From: Effrenium voratum
Lineage: Eukaryota > Sar > Dinophyceae > Suessiales > Symbiodiniaceae
DNA length: 64,000 nt
Reading direction: 5' to 3'
Assembly (NCBI GenBank): GCA_963377175.1
Contig: CAUJNA010001591.1
Coordinates: 427,501 to 491,500 of the forward strand
The translations under genes and the position numbers were made by a program. The notes under the pieces are model-generated. The model was given only the letters and a program-made list of their open reading frames with translations. It searched no databases and was not told the origin of the DNA. Below are positions 35,206 to 45,732 of the stretch, in pieces (positions within the stretch are counted from its first letter, which is position 1; each line of letters begins with the position of its first letter).

Positions 35206-36752
35206 TCCAGAAGACCCACTTAAGGCAAATGGGTCAAATTTGTGGGTATATTATATATATATACTATAGATTTGGAGTTTGTTGGTGTATAATATACATA
35301 TATATATATATATGTATTATAGATATGGAGAGATTTAGGGATAGGTAATATCAAGTGAAAGAGTTGTCACGGGGAATCCTGTGGTCGGTTTGCTTACAAC
35401 TTGCAACCATGGGGGTTTTGGGAGCTGCTCAGTCCTCATGTGTGAGAACACCAGAACCAAGTATGAAACAAGGGAGTCTTTAGAGACTTTCCCACCCAAT
35501 CCATGTAGTCCATATATATATATATATACACATACACACATATCTCGACTCTCATATCTCAGGGCTGGGTTTCCCCTACGCAAAAGCCGTCCCCCCCCCA
35601 AAAAAAAAAACGACTTGCAGTCAACACCTCAGGGTTGTGCGATACCTGCGGCTTAACCTGTTTAACCCGTTGCTTAATGAACTTCTCCTTTTGGTTCTCG
35701 AAGCGTAGTCAACATTGCGGAGGTGTCTCCAGGACATGGTTTCGTTTGGGAGCAGCCAAATTGTTACCCTGAAGGTGATTCTAAACGGACAGCCTAAGGG
35801 ACCATACTACTTGGACCTTCCCCCAAATGAAATCGATCCCCCTCTAGCGGAACCACCCCCGAATAGTGTGGGAGCAAAGAAGTCCGACGTGACATTGTCA
35901 CCCTTTGAATTTGTGCGTCCCTAGGCTCCTAGGTATCCAGGTGGGGTTGCAAAGAAAAAGTGAAGCAGGGCACGGTGGATGCAGCCTAGAACTTTCTTGC
36001 TTTTTCTCCCGGTTTCTTATTCCGCACTCCTAAGGCCAGCCAAAATCCCCGACCGGGCTATTGAGTACGCACGCCTACCCTGCTTGACACCAATGAATTT
36101 CAACTTGCTGTATTCCAGGTGTGATAGACGTGTGGCCAATTGCATTCTCACATGCAAGCTAAATTTGCAAACTTGGCTTGCTCTAGTTGAATGCCGTTTA
36201 CAGAGGCAATATTGGTTTTGCTGTGGGGGTGCCCAGTAAGGTGGCAGGGTCTAAACAGGGGCCATGTTTTTGACAACCCCTTTGTCTCACTTGCTGAGAT
36301 CCTGGACTTTCTACTTTTGGGAAGACCCTCTTAGTGCCACTAAAAAGGACCAAAAAAGACCATCTTAGTGCCACTGATGTTTTTTAAACACATTTTTGTG
36401 CCTACATAAAAGGACCAAGCCGCTTAGTGGCAAATGTCGCAAGTTTGGGTTCTTTTTCTTGGGCCATCCACGCGGGAAGTGAGTCGCGCGCGTCGAGGTG
36501 GCCTGAGAGTTGCCCTCCGCCCATGGCCTTTGCCCGCGCGTGCCTTGTCTCAGGGATGGGCTTGAAGAAATGTCCCTTAGCTCCCCAAAGATGCGAAAAT
36601 TGGTGGGGGGTCCCAACAAATAATGTTGACCCCGGATGAAGTTCAACCCCTGGTTGGTTTTGATTGGGGGGTGTCCCCTTTTAGTGGGGATTCATTGCTT
36701 TGCCACCCCAAACCTGCGAAAATTGGTGGGGGGTTACCCCCACGGTATCTAG
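35206..36752. other. Non-coding stretch with AT microsatellites
   Basis: TA runs lie at about 35,252-35,267, 35,295-35,314 and 35,514-35,529. Between 36,305 and 36,482 the CTTAGTGCCACT / GGACCAAAAA words repeat and resemble 14,770-14,850. The GCGAAAATTGGTGGGGGGT word occurs twice (36,594 and 36,716). No gene is supported. Confidence 0.4.
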
Positions 36753-36871
36753 GTCCCCCAGCTAGGTGCTCTTTCTCACCCCTTTTTTGGTTGGGAGGGG
36801 AAACCCCTACTAAAATAGACTACAGAAAAAAGTTGGTACCCTTATTCTAACATCTCTACTGGAGGCCCTAG
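36753..36871 (+). mobile_element. Introner-like element, family A copy 11
   Basis: It starts GTCCCCCAGCTAGGTGCTC, holds CCCCTACTAAAATAGACTACAG, and ends CTACTGGAGGCCCTAG. It is the last copy seen before the satellite. Confidence 0.8.
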
Positions 36872-38393
36872 GTATTTATTTTTTTTTGTGGGCCGCTATG
36901 TCCACGCACAACTTTTTCGATTGACTACCGGCAATACTGCCAGTTGCTCGCCACCGCAAGGTTACCCTTAGCAAAAGAGCAATGGGGCCTGCGGAAGCCA
37001 AACAAATGGCGAGCTGACCGAGGAGGGATACCCTTCCACCAGCTAACATTGAAGTGCACAGACCCCTGTAGAAAGACTACTTTCCTCTTGGAAGGGGCCT
37101 TTTTGCACTTCCATGTTGGTTGGTGGGAGGACAAATATTTTTCTTTGTTTACTTTTGCCTGCGGTTTGTTCCTTCGAATTTCCTCTCAACCTACAAAGGT
37201 CCCGAGCTTTTTCCGTGTCCAAGTCTGGCCAGGCTTGAACCGTGCGTGCCGATCTCTGTCTTTTTTTGTCCTTTTCCGGCAATGTATTAGGGACCTTTAC
37301 AAGGAAAACAGACACCACTGTTCACCAGCTCCCCGTAAATCTGTCCAGGAGTTTCAACCATTGCGCATGCGATGAGTTGAAAGCCCAGCTCTTCTGAGTC
37401 CTGAGCTTTTGGCTGAAGTGGTTGGAGCCTTTGGAGTGGAGATCCTCTGGTTCCCAGTGACTTCCTGCATACCTCACAAGGACTTTCCGAGCACATGCAC
37501 GAACAGCGCGAATGCTTCACCTCGCCTTGCAAGAGGGCAACTCGACCTGAGAATATGTTCTTTTTCTTGATGCCATGGCAACCATGGTCAGTATACTCAG
37601 GAGGGGTGAGCTTTGTTTGGTGTTCTTTCTTTCTTTGCATCCCCATGAATGAAGATATTGGGTGAAGGGTTCCGCAAGGTGATGATGCAAGGGTCTGCTA
37701 CGGTTGCGAGGTCGCAAGTGAGTCTCATGTAGACCTGGAACTGAGAAGTACGGGATAGTGCACGAACAAGCACTCGTGCGAATGTTGTCCCAGGTCTAAG
37801 GAAGGTACCAAAATCACCTGGTTGGAATCCTCAAAGTGAATTAAGCGAAACCGGAGAAACCTTAAGAGGCCCTGAAATGTCTTTTGGGATGGTAGCATCG
37901 TGTTTCGTTCAACTTGCTGGAGTTTGCCTTCGGTTTTCTCCTAAGGAGCCTAAACCTCCACAGCCCGCCAGCCCAACATACCCAACGATATCCCACCCAA
38001 ACCCACCACACTTTACCCCCAAACCCACCCCCAAAACAACCCACCCGAACCGCACCCAAACCCCACCCTACGCCCATCGTAGTCCATTTCAATCCCACAT
38101 TCCCCACCAAATGCCAAACCCCATACTCCACATCAGACCCGGAAGTAAAACCCAGGGTTTCACCCCCAAACCCACCAAACATTCACCTCAAACCCACCAA
38201 AAACAAAAGCCCCAAGCCCACAAACCACCCAAAAAGCCTGCCCCGCAACTCACCAAAAAAACACACCAAAAACCCAAGCCCACATGAATGCCAAAGCCAC
38301 ACAAACACTCACCACAAACTCACCAATTTACCCCAAGCCCACCACAAGTTCACCCCAAAAAAACCGCCCCAAAGCCACAAACAAAATCTACGG
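36872..38393. other. Non-coding stretch with CCCAAACCCACC low complexity
   Basis: From about 37,960 to 38,390 the sequence is C/A-rich (CCCAAACCCACC words) and gives Pro/Thr/His-rich frames on the + strand and Gly/Val/Trp-rich frames on the minus strand. I regard these as artefacts. No gene is seen in 36,872-37,960. Confidence 0.5.
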
Positions 38394-38505
38394 AGGTTCG
38401 TGGCGCTGCTGTGGGCGACTGTGGGGCCCACGGAGCTCTGGCTGCAGCCGTTGGCCACTCTGCTCAGCTGGGAGCAGGTGCCTAAGGGCGCGCAGGCGGA
38501 GTAGC
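38394..38505 (+). CDS. Candidate exon
   Basis: A frame reading RRFVALLWATVGPTELWLQP and ending with TAG at 38,502-38,504 is protein-like and hydrophobic. Two other frames are also open. It directly follows a low-complexity tract, so it could be chance. Confidence 0.22.
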
Positions 38506-38563
38506 GGATGGACGACGAATCGACGAATCGACGTGCGCGCCAGTGGGATGTGTTGTTTTTCCC

Positions 38564-38770
38564 CTTTGGCGCATTTTGCTTTGGAGTTGTTAGAGCTGAA
38601 CAACTGTTTTGTTTTTGTCTTCTTTTTCCCTTTGGTGCATTTTGCTTGGAAACGTTAGGACTTGTTGTTTCTCCTTTGGTGCATGTTGCTTTGGAGTTGT
38701 TAGGACTGAACAACTTTTTGCCAACCTAGTGGGTTTTCCGTATTGAAGCAACACTGAAAGTTAAACTTGT
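38564..38770 (+). repeat. Dispersed repeat family D copy 4, internally duplicated
   Basis: The CCTTTGGTGCATTTTGCTT / GTTAGGACT head occurs three times in a row before the shared tail CTTTTTGCCAACC..GGGTTTTCCGTATT. Confidence 0.65.
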
Positions 38771-38775
38771 ACTTT

Positions 38776-38903
38776 GCTTCCCAAAGGCTCCAATTCGATT
38801 GATGGGCCTTCAAAGAACCTGGTTTTGAGACCACCAACTACCTCCGGGGTGTCTAATGGACGGGTCGGGTCTTCCATTGAAAGCCCCAAGAGCCTCTGGG
38901 TTG
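38776..38903 (-). repeat. Dispersed repeat family F copy 2, inverted
   Basis: The reverse complement matches 27,441-27,570 across its length, including AATGGAAGACCCGACCCGTC and AATCGAATTGGAGCCTTTGG. Confidence 0.75.
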
Positions 38904-39060
38904 GTGCACCCTCTGCTTTTGACCTCTGGCGTGTTATATGCACTCACGTCAGAAAGGGTTAGCCTCAGAAACGAGAGTTGCAACCGTTGTTTGTTGGTAT
39001 TTACGGGGGAATCATCAGATACCAGGGTTTCTGAGGTGGTGCGTCCATCCACAGGCATTA

Positions 39061-41887
39061 GGTACCCCAGCCCGCGCGTCAGCTACTATTTTCCTTCCGC
39101 GCGTCAGGTACCCCCCATCCCCATCCGCGCGTCAGCTACTATCCCCCTTCCGCGCGTCAGGTACCCCCCATCCCCATCCGCGCGTCAGCTACTATCCCCC
39201 TTCCGCGCGTCAGCTACCCCCCATCCCCATCCGCGCGTCAGCTACTATCCTCCCTTCCGCGCGTCAGGTATGCGTCAGGCGCTCCCCACTCCCGGTCCGC
39301 GCGTCAGCCCTTTTCAAAGCTGCTATTCGCCCTGCCGCGCATCAGGTACCTCCCCTCTTGCGCGCGTCAGTTCCACCCCTACTCCCATCCGCTCGTCAGC
39401 TACTATTTTCCTTCCGATTCCGCGCATCAGGTAACCCCCATCCTCATCCGCGCGTCAGCTACTATTTTCCTTCCGCGCGTCAGGTACCCCCCACCGTCAG
39501 GTACCCCCCATCCCCATCCGCGCGTCAGCGTACGTCATCCTCTTATCCGCGCGTTCCGCGCGTCAGGTACGCGTCAGGCGCTCCCCACTCCCGGTTCGCG
39601 CGTCAGCCTTTTTCGAAGCTGCTATTCGCCCTGCCGCGCGTTAGGTACCTCCCCTCTTCCGCGCGTCAGTTCCGCCCCTACTCCCATCCGCTCGTCAGCT
39701 ACTATTTTCCTTCCGATTCCGCGCATCAGGTAACCCCCATCCTCATCCGCGCGTCAGCTACTATTTTCCTTCCGCGCGTCAGGTACCCCCCACCGTCAGG
39801 TACCCCCCATCCCCATCCGCGCGTCAGCTACTATCCTCCCTTCCGCGCGTCAGGTATGCGTCAGGCGCTCCCCACTCCCGGTTCGCGCGTCAGCCTTTTT
39901 CGAAGCTGCTATTCGCCCTGCCGCGCGTTAGGTACCTCCCCTCTTCCGCGCGTCAGTTCCGCCCCTACGTCCATCCGCTCGTCAGCTACTATTTTCCTTC
40001 CGCGCATCAGGTAACCCCCATCCTCATCCGCGCGTCAGCTACTATTTTCCTTCCGCGCGTCAGGTACCCCCCCAACCCCCATCCGCGTACTATCCCCTTC
40101 CGCGCGTCAGGTACCCCCCATCCCCATCCGCGCGTCAGCTACTATCCTCCCTTCCGCGCGTCAGGTATGCGTCAGGCGCTCCCCACTCCCGGTCCGCGCG
40201 TCAGCCTTTTTCGAAGCTGCATATTCGCCCTGCCGCGCGTCAGGTTCCTTCCGCGCGTCAGTTCCGCTCCTACTCCCATCCGCTCGTCAGCTACTATTTT
40301 CCTTCCGCGCATCAGGTAACCCCCATCCTCATCCGCACGTCAGCTACTATACCCCTTCCGCGCGTCAGGTACCCCCCACCCCCATCCGCGCGTCAGCTAC
40401 TATCCTCCCTTCCGCGCATCAGGTATCCGCGCGTCAGGTGCGCCCTATAGCGTGAGCGTGGCACCCCCCACTCCCGATCCGCGCGTCAGCCCTTCCGCGC
40501 GGCGTCAGCTGCTATTCGCCCAGCCGCACATCAGGACCCGATCCGCGCGTCAGCTACTCTCCCCCCGTCCGCGCGTCAAGTGCCGCACGCCAGCTACTAT
40601 CCCACCTTCGTCAGCCCTTCCGCACGTCGTCAGCTTCTCTATTCGCCTTGCCGTGTGTCAGGTATCGCCTGACCCGATCTACTATCCCCTCTTCCGCGTG
40701 TCAGGCACCCCCCATCCCCATCCGCGGGTGCGCCCTAGCGTGAGCTCAGGTACCCTCCAATCCCGATCCCCACGTCAGCCCTTCCGCGCGGCGTTAGGGT
40801 ACCCTCCGCGTCGGCTACTATCCCCCCTTCCGCGTGTCAGGTGCCCCGATCCGCACGTCCACTATCCCTTCCGTGCCGTCGTCAGCTGCTATTCGCCCCG
40901 CCGCGTGGTACCGCCTGACCCGATCCACCGTCCCCCCTCCCACGCGTCAGGTGCCCCCCGTCCGCGCGTCAGCTACTACCATCTCTGCGAGCTACTATCC
41001 TCCCTTCCACGCGTCAGGGAGCGTGAGCGTCAGGTACCCCCGTCAGGTACCCCTGACCCGACCCCTTCCGCGCCTCAGGCCCGATCCGTCAGCTACTATC
41101 CCAGTCAGCCCTCGTCGTCAGCTGCTATTCGCCCTGCCGCGTGTCAGGTACCGCCTGACCACTCTACTATCCCCTCTTCCGCGCGTCAGGTACCCCCCAT
41201 TCCGCCACTATCCGCGCGTGAGCTACGCGCCAGGTGTCCGCGCGTCAGGTGCGCTCTAGGGTGTCAGGTGCCCCCCAATCCCGATCCGCGCGTCAGCCCT
41301 TCCGCGCGGCGTCAGCTGCTATTTGCCCACGTCCCCCTGACACGATTCGCACGTCAGCTGCTGACCCGATCTACTATCCCCTCTTCCCCATCCCCATCCG
41401 CGCGTCAGCTACTATCCCCCTTGCGCGCGTCAGGTACCCCCATCCCCATCCACGCGTGACCTACTATCCTCCCTTCCGTGCGTCAGGTATCCGCGCGTCA
41501 GATGCGCCCTAGCGTGAGCGTGGCACCCCCCCAATCCCGATCCGCGCGTCAGCCCTTCCGCGCGGCATCAGCTGCTATTCGCCCTGCCGCGCGTCAGGAC
41601 TCGATCCGCGCGTCAGCTACTCTCCCCCCTTCCGCGCGTCAGGTGCCGATCCGCACGTCAGCTACTATCCCACCTTCGTCAGCCCTTCCGCACGGCCGCG
41701 TGTCAGGTACCGCCTGACCCGATCTACTATCCCCTCTTCCGCGCGTCAGGTACCGCCTGACCCGATCTACTATCCCCTCTTCCGCGCGTCAGGTACCCTC
41801 CAATCCCGATCCCCGCGTCAGCCCTTCCGCACGGCGTCAGGGTACCCTCCGCGCGTCGGCTACTATCCCCCCTTCCGCGTGTCACAT
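39061..41887. repeat. CGCGCGTCAG satellite with higher-order units
   Basis: The word CGCGCGTCAG, with variants CGCGCATCAG and CGTGCGTCAG, recurs at short intervals, usually followed by GTACCCCCCATCC or CTACTATCCCCC. A larger unit marked by GCGTCAGGCGCTCC starts at 39,272, 39,571, 39,858 and 40,169, so the spacing is 299, 287 and 311 bp. From about 40,450 on, the array is more diverged. The long frames through it (358 and 335 codons) are Pro/Arg/Ser-rich repeats without stops and are not genes. Confidence 0.95.
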
Positions 41888-43560
41888 GCGTGGCTAACTG
41901 CAACTTTGATGAGAGCCTGGCCACTGCGATGAGCACCTGCAATGCAAGTTCGTCAAAACACAGTGAACACATGCAATCTGCCAGGCCTTGGGGACAGAGC
42001 AGTCAACCAGCGTGGTCGCAAGGCTTCCGCGGGCCATGAAGACCATGGCGCTTCCGAAGATGTGTGCGTGAGACCTTCATGTAAAACAAGACCATGCATG
42101 TTTGATATTGCAAACATTCAGCACTTGTAAGTTTGAGACTTTCCTTCAAACCAAGACCATTAAACACCTGACCATGCCTGCACATGCATGTGATCCTGCG
42201 TGCGTCATGAGTGAGTTTGAAGCACATGCATGCATGCATGGTGTTGAATTTGAGGGACTCATGCAAACTGACAACAAAGAAATACACACACTCCCGCGCA
42301 CCCAGGCCTGTCAGCAAAGCGTCCACAGCCCACATGATGAGCTGCCCCGTACTTGCCAGTGTTGGACATGACCACTCAGCTGCTGCGTGGGGCAAAACCC
42401 AAAAATATTCGCCACATGTTTTGCGGCTTTCGCAGGTGGAGATCATGGAGGTTCGGCAGACCCTTCGCAGGGTGGTTGCGCGCCGCGTGCGGCCTGCTGC
42501 GGCCTTGAACGCGTGTGTGCGTGTGTGCTGATTGCAGCTTGCTTGCTTCATGTGGACATGTTGTGAGTAAGGAGCATCCTCTGGCATGGAGCCTGGCAGT
42601 GTGAGACTCAGCTCCCATGTGCGCATCACACATGTCAGCTGTTTGCAACTTGTGGGAGATTCACAGCATGGCCATTCATGCATGTGTGCACTCATGGCAT
42701 CTGAAACTAGGTGGGCCCAAAAAACGTGCCCGCGGAAGCAGTTCCCCATCTTCAAGCATTAGCCCAATTAATCCCAAGCCAGGCAGGACAAGCGTTGCTG
42801 ACATGGCATGACACATGATCATGCCGCACGCATGCAATCACGCATTTGCAGCAATTGCATGCAATCACGAATTTGCAGCAATTGCATGCAATCACGCATT
42901 TGCAGCAAGCCCACATGTTCGACACAGATTCATGACATGCATGCGTGGTTGCAGGAGAGGACATTCCTCCTGAGAAAGCGTTTGTATGACGTGCCGAAAC
43001 AAGCGAGGCCACATGGTTTCATGCATGCATGCATGAATGATTGGTTGCAAGTATGCACGCATGCATGGATATAGCCGCATGAGTCAACGGCCCTGCCTGC
43101 TCAGGCCGCCAGCAAATCTGCAGGTTGGCGGCGCTTGCCCTGCCCGCACCGCCCCCGCCAAGCCATCTGAGGGGCCGAATCACAAGGGCTGCACCCCCAA
43201 AGGCGCCCGGCCCAAGGGGAAGGTGGCTGTACCCGGCCATGGCATGCACGCAGCCCACACATATGAACATGTTGGCCCCTCATTCACCAGTGGGTACCCT
43301 GAAAAGAAGAAACCATGCATATTAAACAAGGCTCTTCATCATCAGCTGGGCGGGTTTTGTTGATTCATTACACAGCATGGACCCACGCATCATGCATGAG
43401 GTTGCACACGCACATGAATCGGCTGCGTGCATGCTCCGGCCGGCCTAGTGGTTTTTCACACGACTCGATCAGATTAGAGAAAGAAATGTGTGCGTGAGCG
43501 CTGCTGTTTCGAAACTTTCTACGCTTGTCTTTGCGCCCCGCGCGTCAGGTGCCATCCTCC
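41888..43560. other. CATGCA-rich stretch, no gene supported
   Basis: CATG and GCATGCA words are strongly over-represented. The longest frame (42,003-42,755 minus, 250 codons) is rich in Cys, His and Met from this bias and shows no domain. A 3 x 27 bp repeat is listed separately. A single satellite word (CGCGCGTCAGGTGCC) appears at about 43,539. Confidence 0.45.
42830..42907. repeat. 27-bp tandem repeat, three copies
   Basis: Units start at 42,830, 42,857 and 42,884, each beginning GCATGCAATCACG and containing ATTTGCAGCAATT. One substitution (CGC to CGA) marks the second unit, and the third loses its last bases. Confidence 0.9.
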
Positions 43561-43637
43561 CATTTCGAAGCTAACAAACCAACCAACAACGAACTAAGCA
43601 ACTATCCACCTAACTTACCTTACTGCTTGATGGACTG

Positions 43638-43772
43638 ATTGACTGACTGGCTGGCTGACTGACTGACTGAGTGAGTGACTGACTGACTGACTGAGTGACT
43701 GAAAAAGTGACTGACTGACTGACTGACTGACTGACTGACTGACTGACTGACTGACTGACTGACTGACTGACT
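43638..43772. repeat. GACT/CTGA tetranucleotide array
   Basis: This is a run of GACTGACT units with interspersed variants (GGCT, GAGT, AAAAAGT). Confidence 0.95.
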
Positions 43773-43792
43773 CAAACTACCAAACTACCTAA

Positions 43793-44198
43793 CTACGTCA
43801 CTAACTCACTCACTAACTAACTAACTAACTCACTCACTCACTCACTCACTCACTCACTCACTCACTCACTCACTCACTCACTCACTCACTCACTCACTCA
43901 CTCACTCACTCACTCACTCACTCACTCACTCACTCACTCACTCACTCACTCACTCACTCACTCACTCACTCACTCACTCACTCACTCACTCACTCACTCA
44001 CTCACTCACTCACTCACTCACTCACTCACTCACTCACTCACTCACTCACTCACTCACTCACTCACTCACTCACTCACTCACTCACTCACTCACTCACTCA
44101 CTCACTCACTCACTCACTCACTCACTCACTCACTCACTCACTCACTCACTCACTCACTCACTCACTCACTCACTCACTCACTCACTCACTCACTCACT
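43793..44198. repeat. (ACTC)n microsatellite of about 370 bp
   Basis: After a short AACT-rich lead-in, an apparently uninterrupted CACT run extends from about 43,830 to 44,198, on the order of 90 units. Arrays of this length are prone to assembly collapse, so the true length is uncertain. Confidence 0.95.
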
Positions 44199-45213
44199 AG
44201 CCGCCTTCCCCCCCCCCCCCCGCCTCTAGCCTCCGCGCGTCAAGTAGCCCCGAGCGTCAGGTACTCTTTGAGTTTGAGTGAGGTTACAGGTTAAGTACTA
44301 ACTCACTAAATGACTAACTTAGTAGCTTTCGATTTACTTAACTAACTAACTCGATCATTAATTAGCTAACTAGCTAGCTAGCAAACAAACTAAGTCATTA
44401 ACTAACCACCAGCTCTTTTTTTGTAGCCTTTGCGCGTCAAATCCGCAGCGATCCCATGCGTCAGGCACCTGCTCTCGAGATCCCGCGCGTTAGGTACCTC
44501 CCTCCTCCCGCGCGTCAGGTGCCCCCTTTCCGCGCGTCAGGTACCGCGATACTTTTCCCCAGCCCGTGCGGCAACTAACCAACCAAGTAAGGAACAACTA
44601 CGTCACTAACTCATCAAATAACTAACTAGCTAACTAAATAACTAACTAACTAACTAGCTAACCAACCAACTAACTAACTAACTAACTAACTACCTAACTA
44701 ACTAACTATTTAACTAACTAGCTAGCTAGCTAACTAACTAGCTAACTACCTAACTAACTAGCTAACTAACTAACTAGCCGCCTTCTCCCCCCCCCCCCCC
44801 TCCGCCTCTAGCCTTCGCGCGTCAGGTACCCCCGCACATCAGGTACTCTTGAGTTTGAGTGAGGTTACAGGTTAGGTACTAACTCACTAACTGACTATCT
44901 CACTACCTTAGTAACTTTCGAACTACTTATCCAGGTAACTCATTAATTAGCTAACTAACTAGCTAGCTAGCTAACTAACCAACTCATTAACCAACCCCCC
45001 TCTCCTCTCCGCCTTTGCGCGTCAGGTCCGCAGCGATCCCGCGCGTCAGGCGCCTGCTCTCACGATCCCGTGCGTTAGGTACTTCCCTCCTGCCGCGCGT
45101 CAGGTACCCTTTCCGCGCGTCAGGTACCGCCAAACTCAATCCCGCACGCGACGTACTTTTTTCCCCAGCCCGTGGGGCAACTAAAAACAAGTAAAACTAA
45201 TTTTCTAATTAAC

Positions 45214-45263
<50 letters not shown>

Positions 45264-45285
45264 GCTGACTAACTAACTAACTAAC
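44199..45285. repeat. Composite satellite units: CTAA arrays plus CGCGCGTCAG words (left of the retrotransposon)
   Basis: Two composite units start at about 44,199 and 44,776 with GCCGCCTTC and a C run. CGCGCGTCA words, a GAGTTTGAGTGAGGTTACAGG block and CTAA/GCTA tetranucleotide arrays follow. The first unit is almost the same as 63,409-63,975 on the other side of the retrotransposon. The retrotransposon sits in the CTAA array at the end of the second unit. Confidence 0.9.
45281..45285. repeat. Target site duplication, left copy (CTAAC)
   Basis: CTAAC directly precedes the TG of the 5' LTR and CTAAC follows the CA of the 3' LTR. Five bases is the usual size for copia integrases. The surrounding CTAA repeat makes chance agreement likely, so this is supportive only. 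Confidence 0.6.
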
Positions 45286-45634
45286 TGTTAAAACCCTCTA
45301 GGCCCCGTGCCGAAATTGGGTAGCTGTTCTGAGGTCCTTGTTGGTGTTGCTTCCCAAGTTCCATTGATCGCCATTTGGCTCAAGACACAATTGAGGTTCA
45401 AGATCTGATGTGTGACTGCATACATACGTGATCGGCATTGAGAGCGAAAACACTTTGCTTGCGCTGCATTTGTCAGGACCACTGTTGTAACTATCATTCC
45501 TTCTCCCTTACAACGTTTACACGGGTTCGGCTATAACGGCATCGTCCGTATACACCTTTCTACGTGGTTGGTATTACAGCTTGAGGGTTCGGTGCATAGC
45601 GTCCCACGGGACGTCACCTTGCCGTCTCTTGACA
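45286..45634 (+). repeat. 5' LTR, 349 bp
   Basis: It starts TGTTAAAACCCTC and ends CGTCTCTTGACA. I compared it by eye with 63,021-63,369 and found no difference. Positions 45,370-45,384 carry a spliced-leader-like sequence (separate entry). I cannot place a promoter: dinoflagellates rarely use a TATA box, and none is obvious here. Confidence 0.95.
45370..45384 (+). promoter_or_regulatory. Spliced-leader exon relic in the 5' LTR
   Basis: GCCATTTGGCTCAAG matches the last 16 bases of the dinoflagellate spliced leader (GCCATTTTGGCTCAAG) with one T missing. It is in the same orientation as the coding frames. The base pair after it is AC, not the GT that follows the exon in a spliced-leader RNA gene, so it derives from a processed mRNA end. 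It may mark the start of the R region if the element RNA is trans-spliced before reverse transcription (inference). Confidence 0.65.
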
Positions 45635-45652
45635 GGTTATCAGCCGTAACTA
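45635..45652 (+). other. Primer-binding site, probably for a half-tRNA primer
   Basis: GGTTATCAGCCGTAAC starts immediately after the LTR and lacks the TGG expected for a tRNA 3' CCA end. Its complement, GGCTGATAACC, has the layout of an anticodon arm: stem GG, loop CUGAUAA, stem CC. It differs by one base from the CUCAUAA loop of initiator tRNA-Met. Drosophila copia is known to prime from a 5' half of initiator tRNA-Met, so an internal tRNA primer fits. Confidence 0.5.
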
Positions 45653-45732
45653 CAAGCTCTACACTGGACTGGGAGACAGCTGGTTTATTGCGGGTACAGG
45701 GACAATAAAGGAACGATAACCTACACAGTACA

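Noticed and set aside
37877..38504. Pro/Thr/His-rich frames of 136-196 codons
   Set aside because: Produced by the CCCAAACCCACC low-complexity tract.
38938..41459. Long + strand open frames of 358 and 335 codons rich in Pro, Arg and Ser
   Set aside because: They lie wholly in the CGCGCGTCAG satellite; absence of stops follows from the repeat, and the peptide is the repeat translated.
39061..41887. Regularly spaced repeats resembling a CRISPR array
   Set aside because: Spacers are themselves repeated, unit lengths vary, and higher-order repetition shows a satellite; no cas genes and a eukaryotic context.
42003..42755. Minus-strand 250-codon frame
   Set aside because: Cys/His/Met-rich composition follows from CATG and GCATGC over-representation; no domain or splice context.
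45288..45497. Minus-strand 69-codon frame present in both LTRs
   Set aside because: Its conservation only reflects LTR identity; no protein features.
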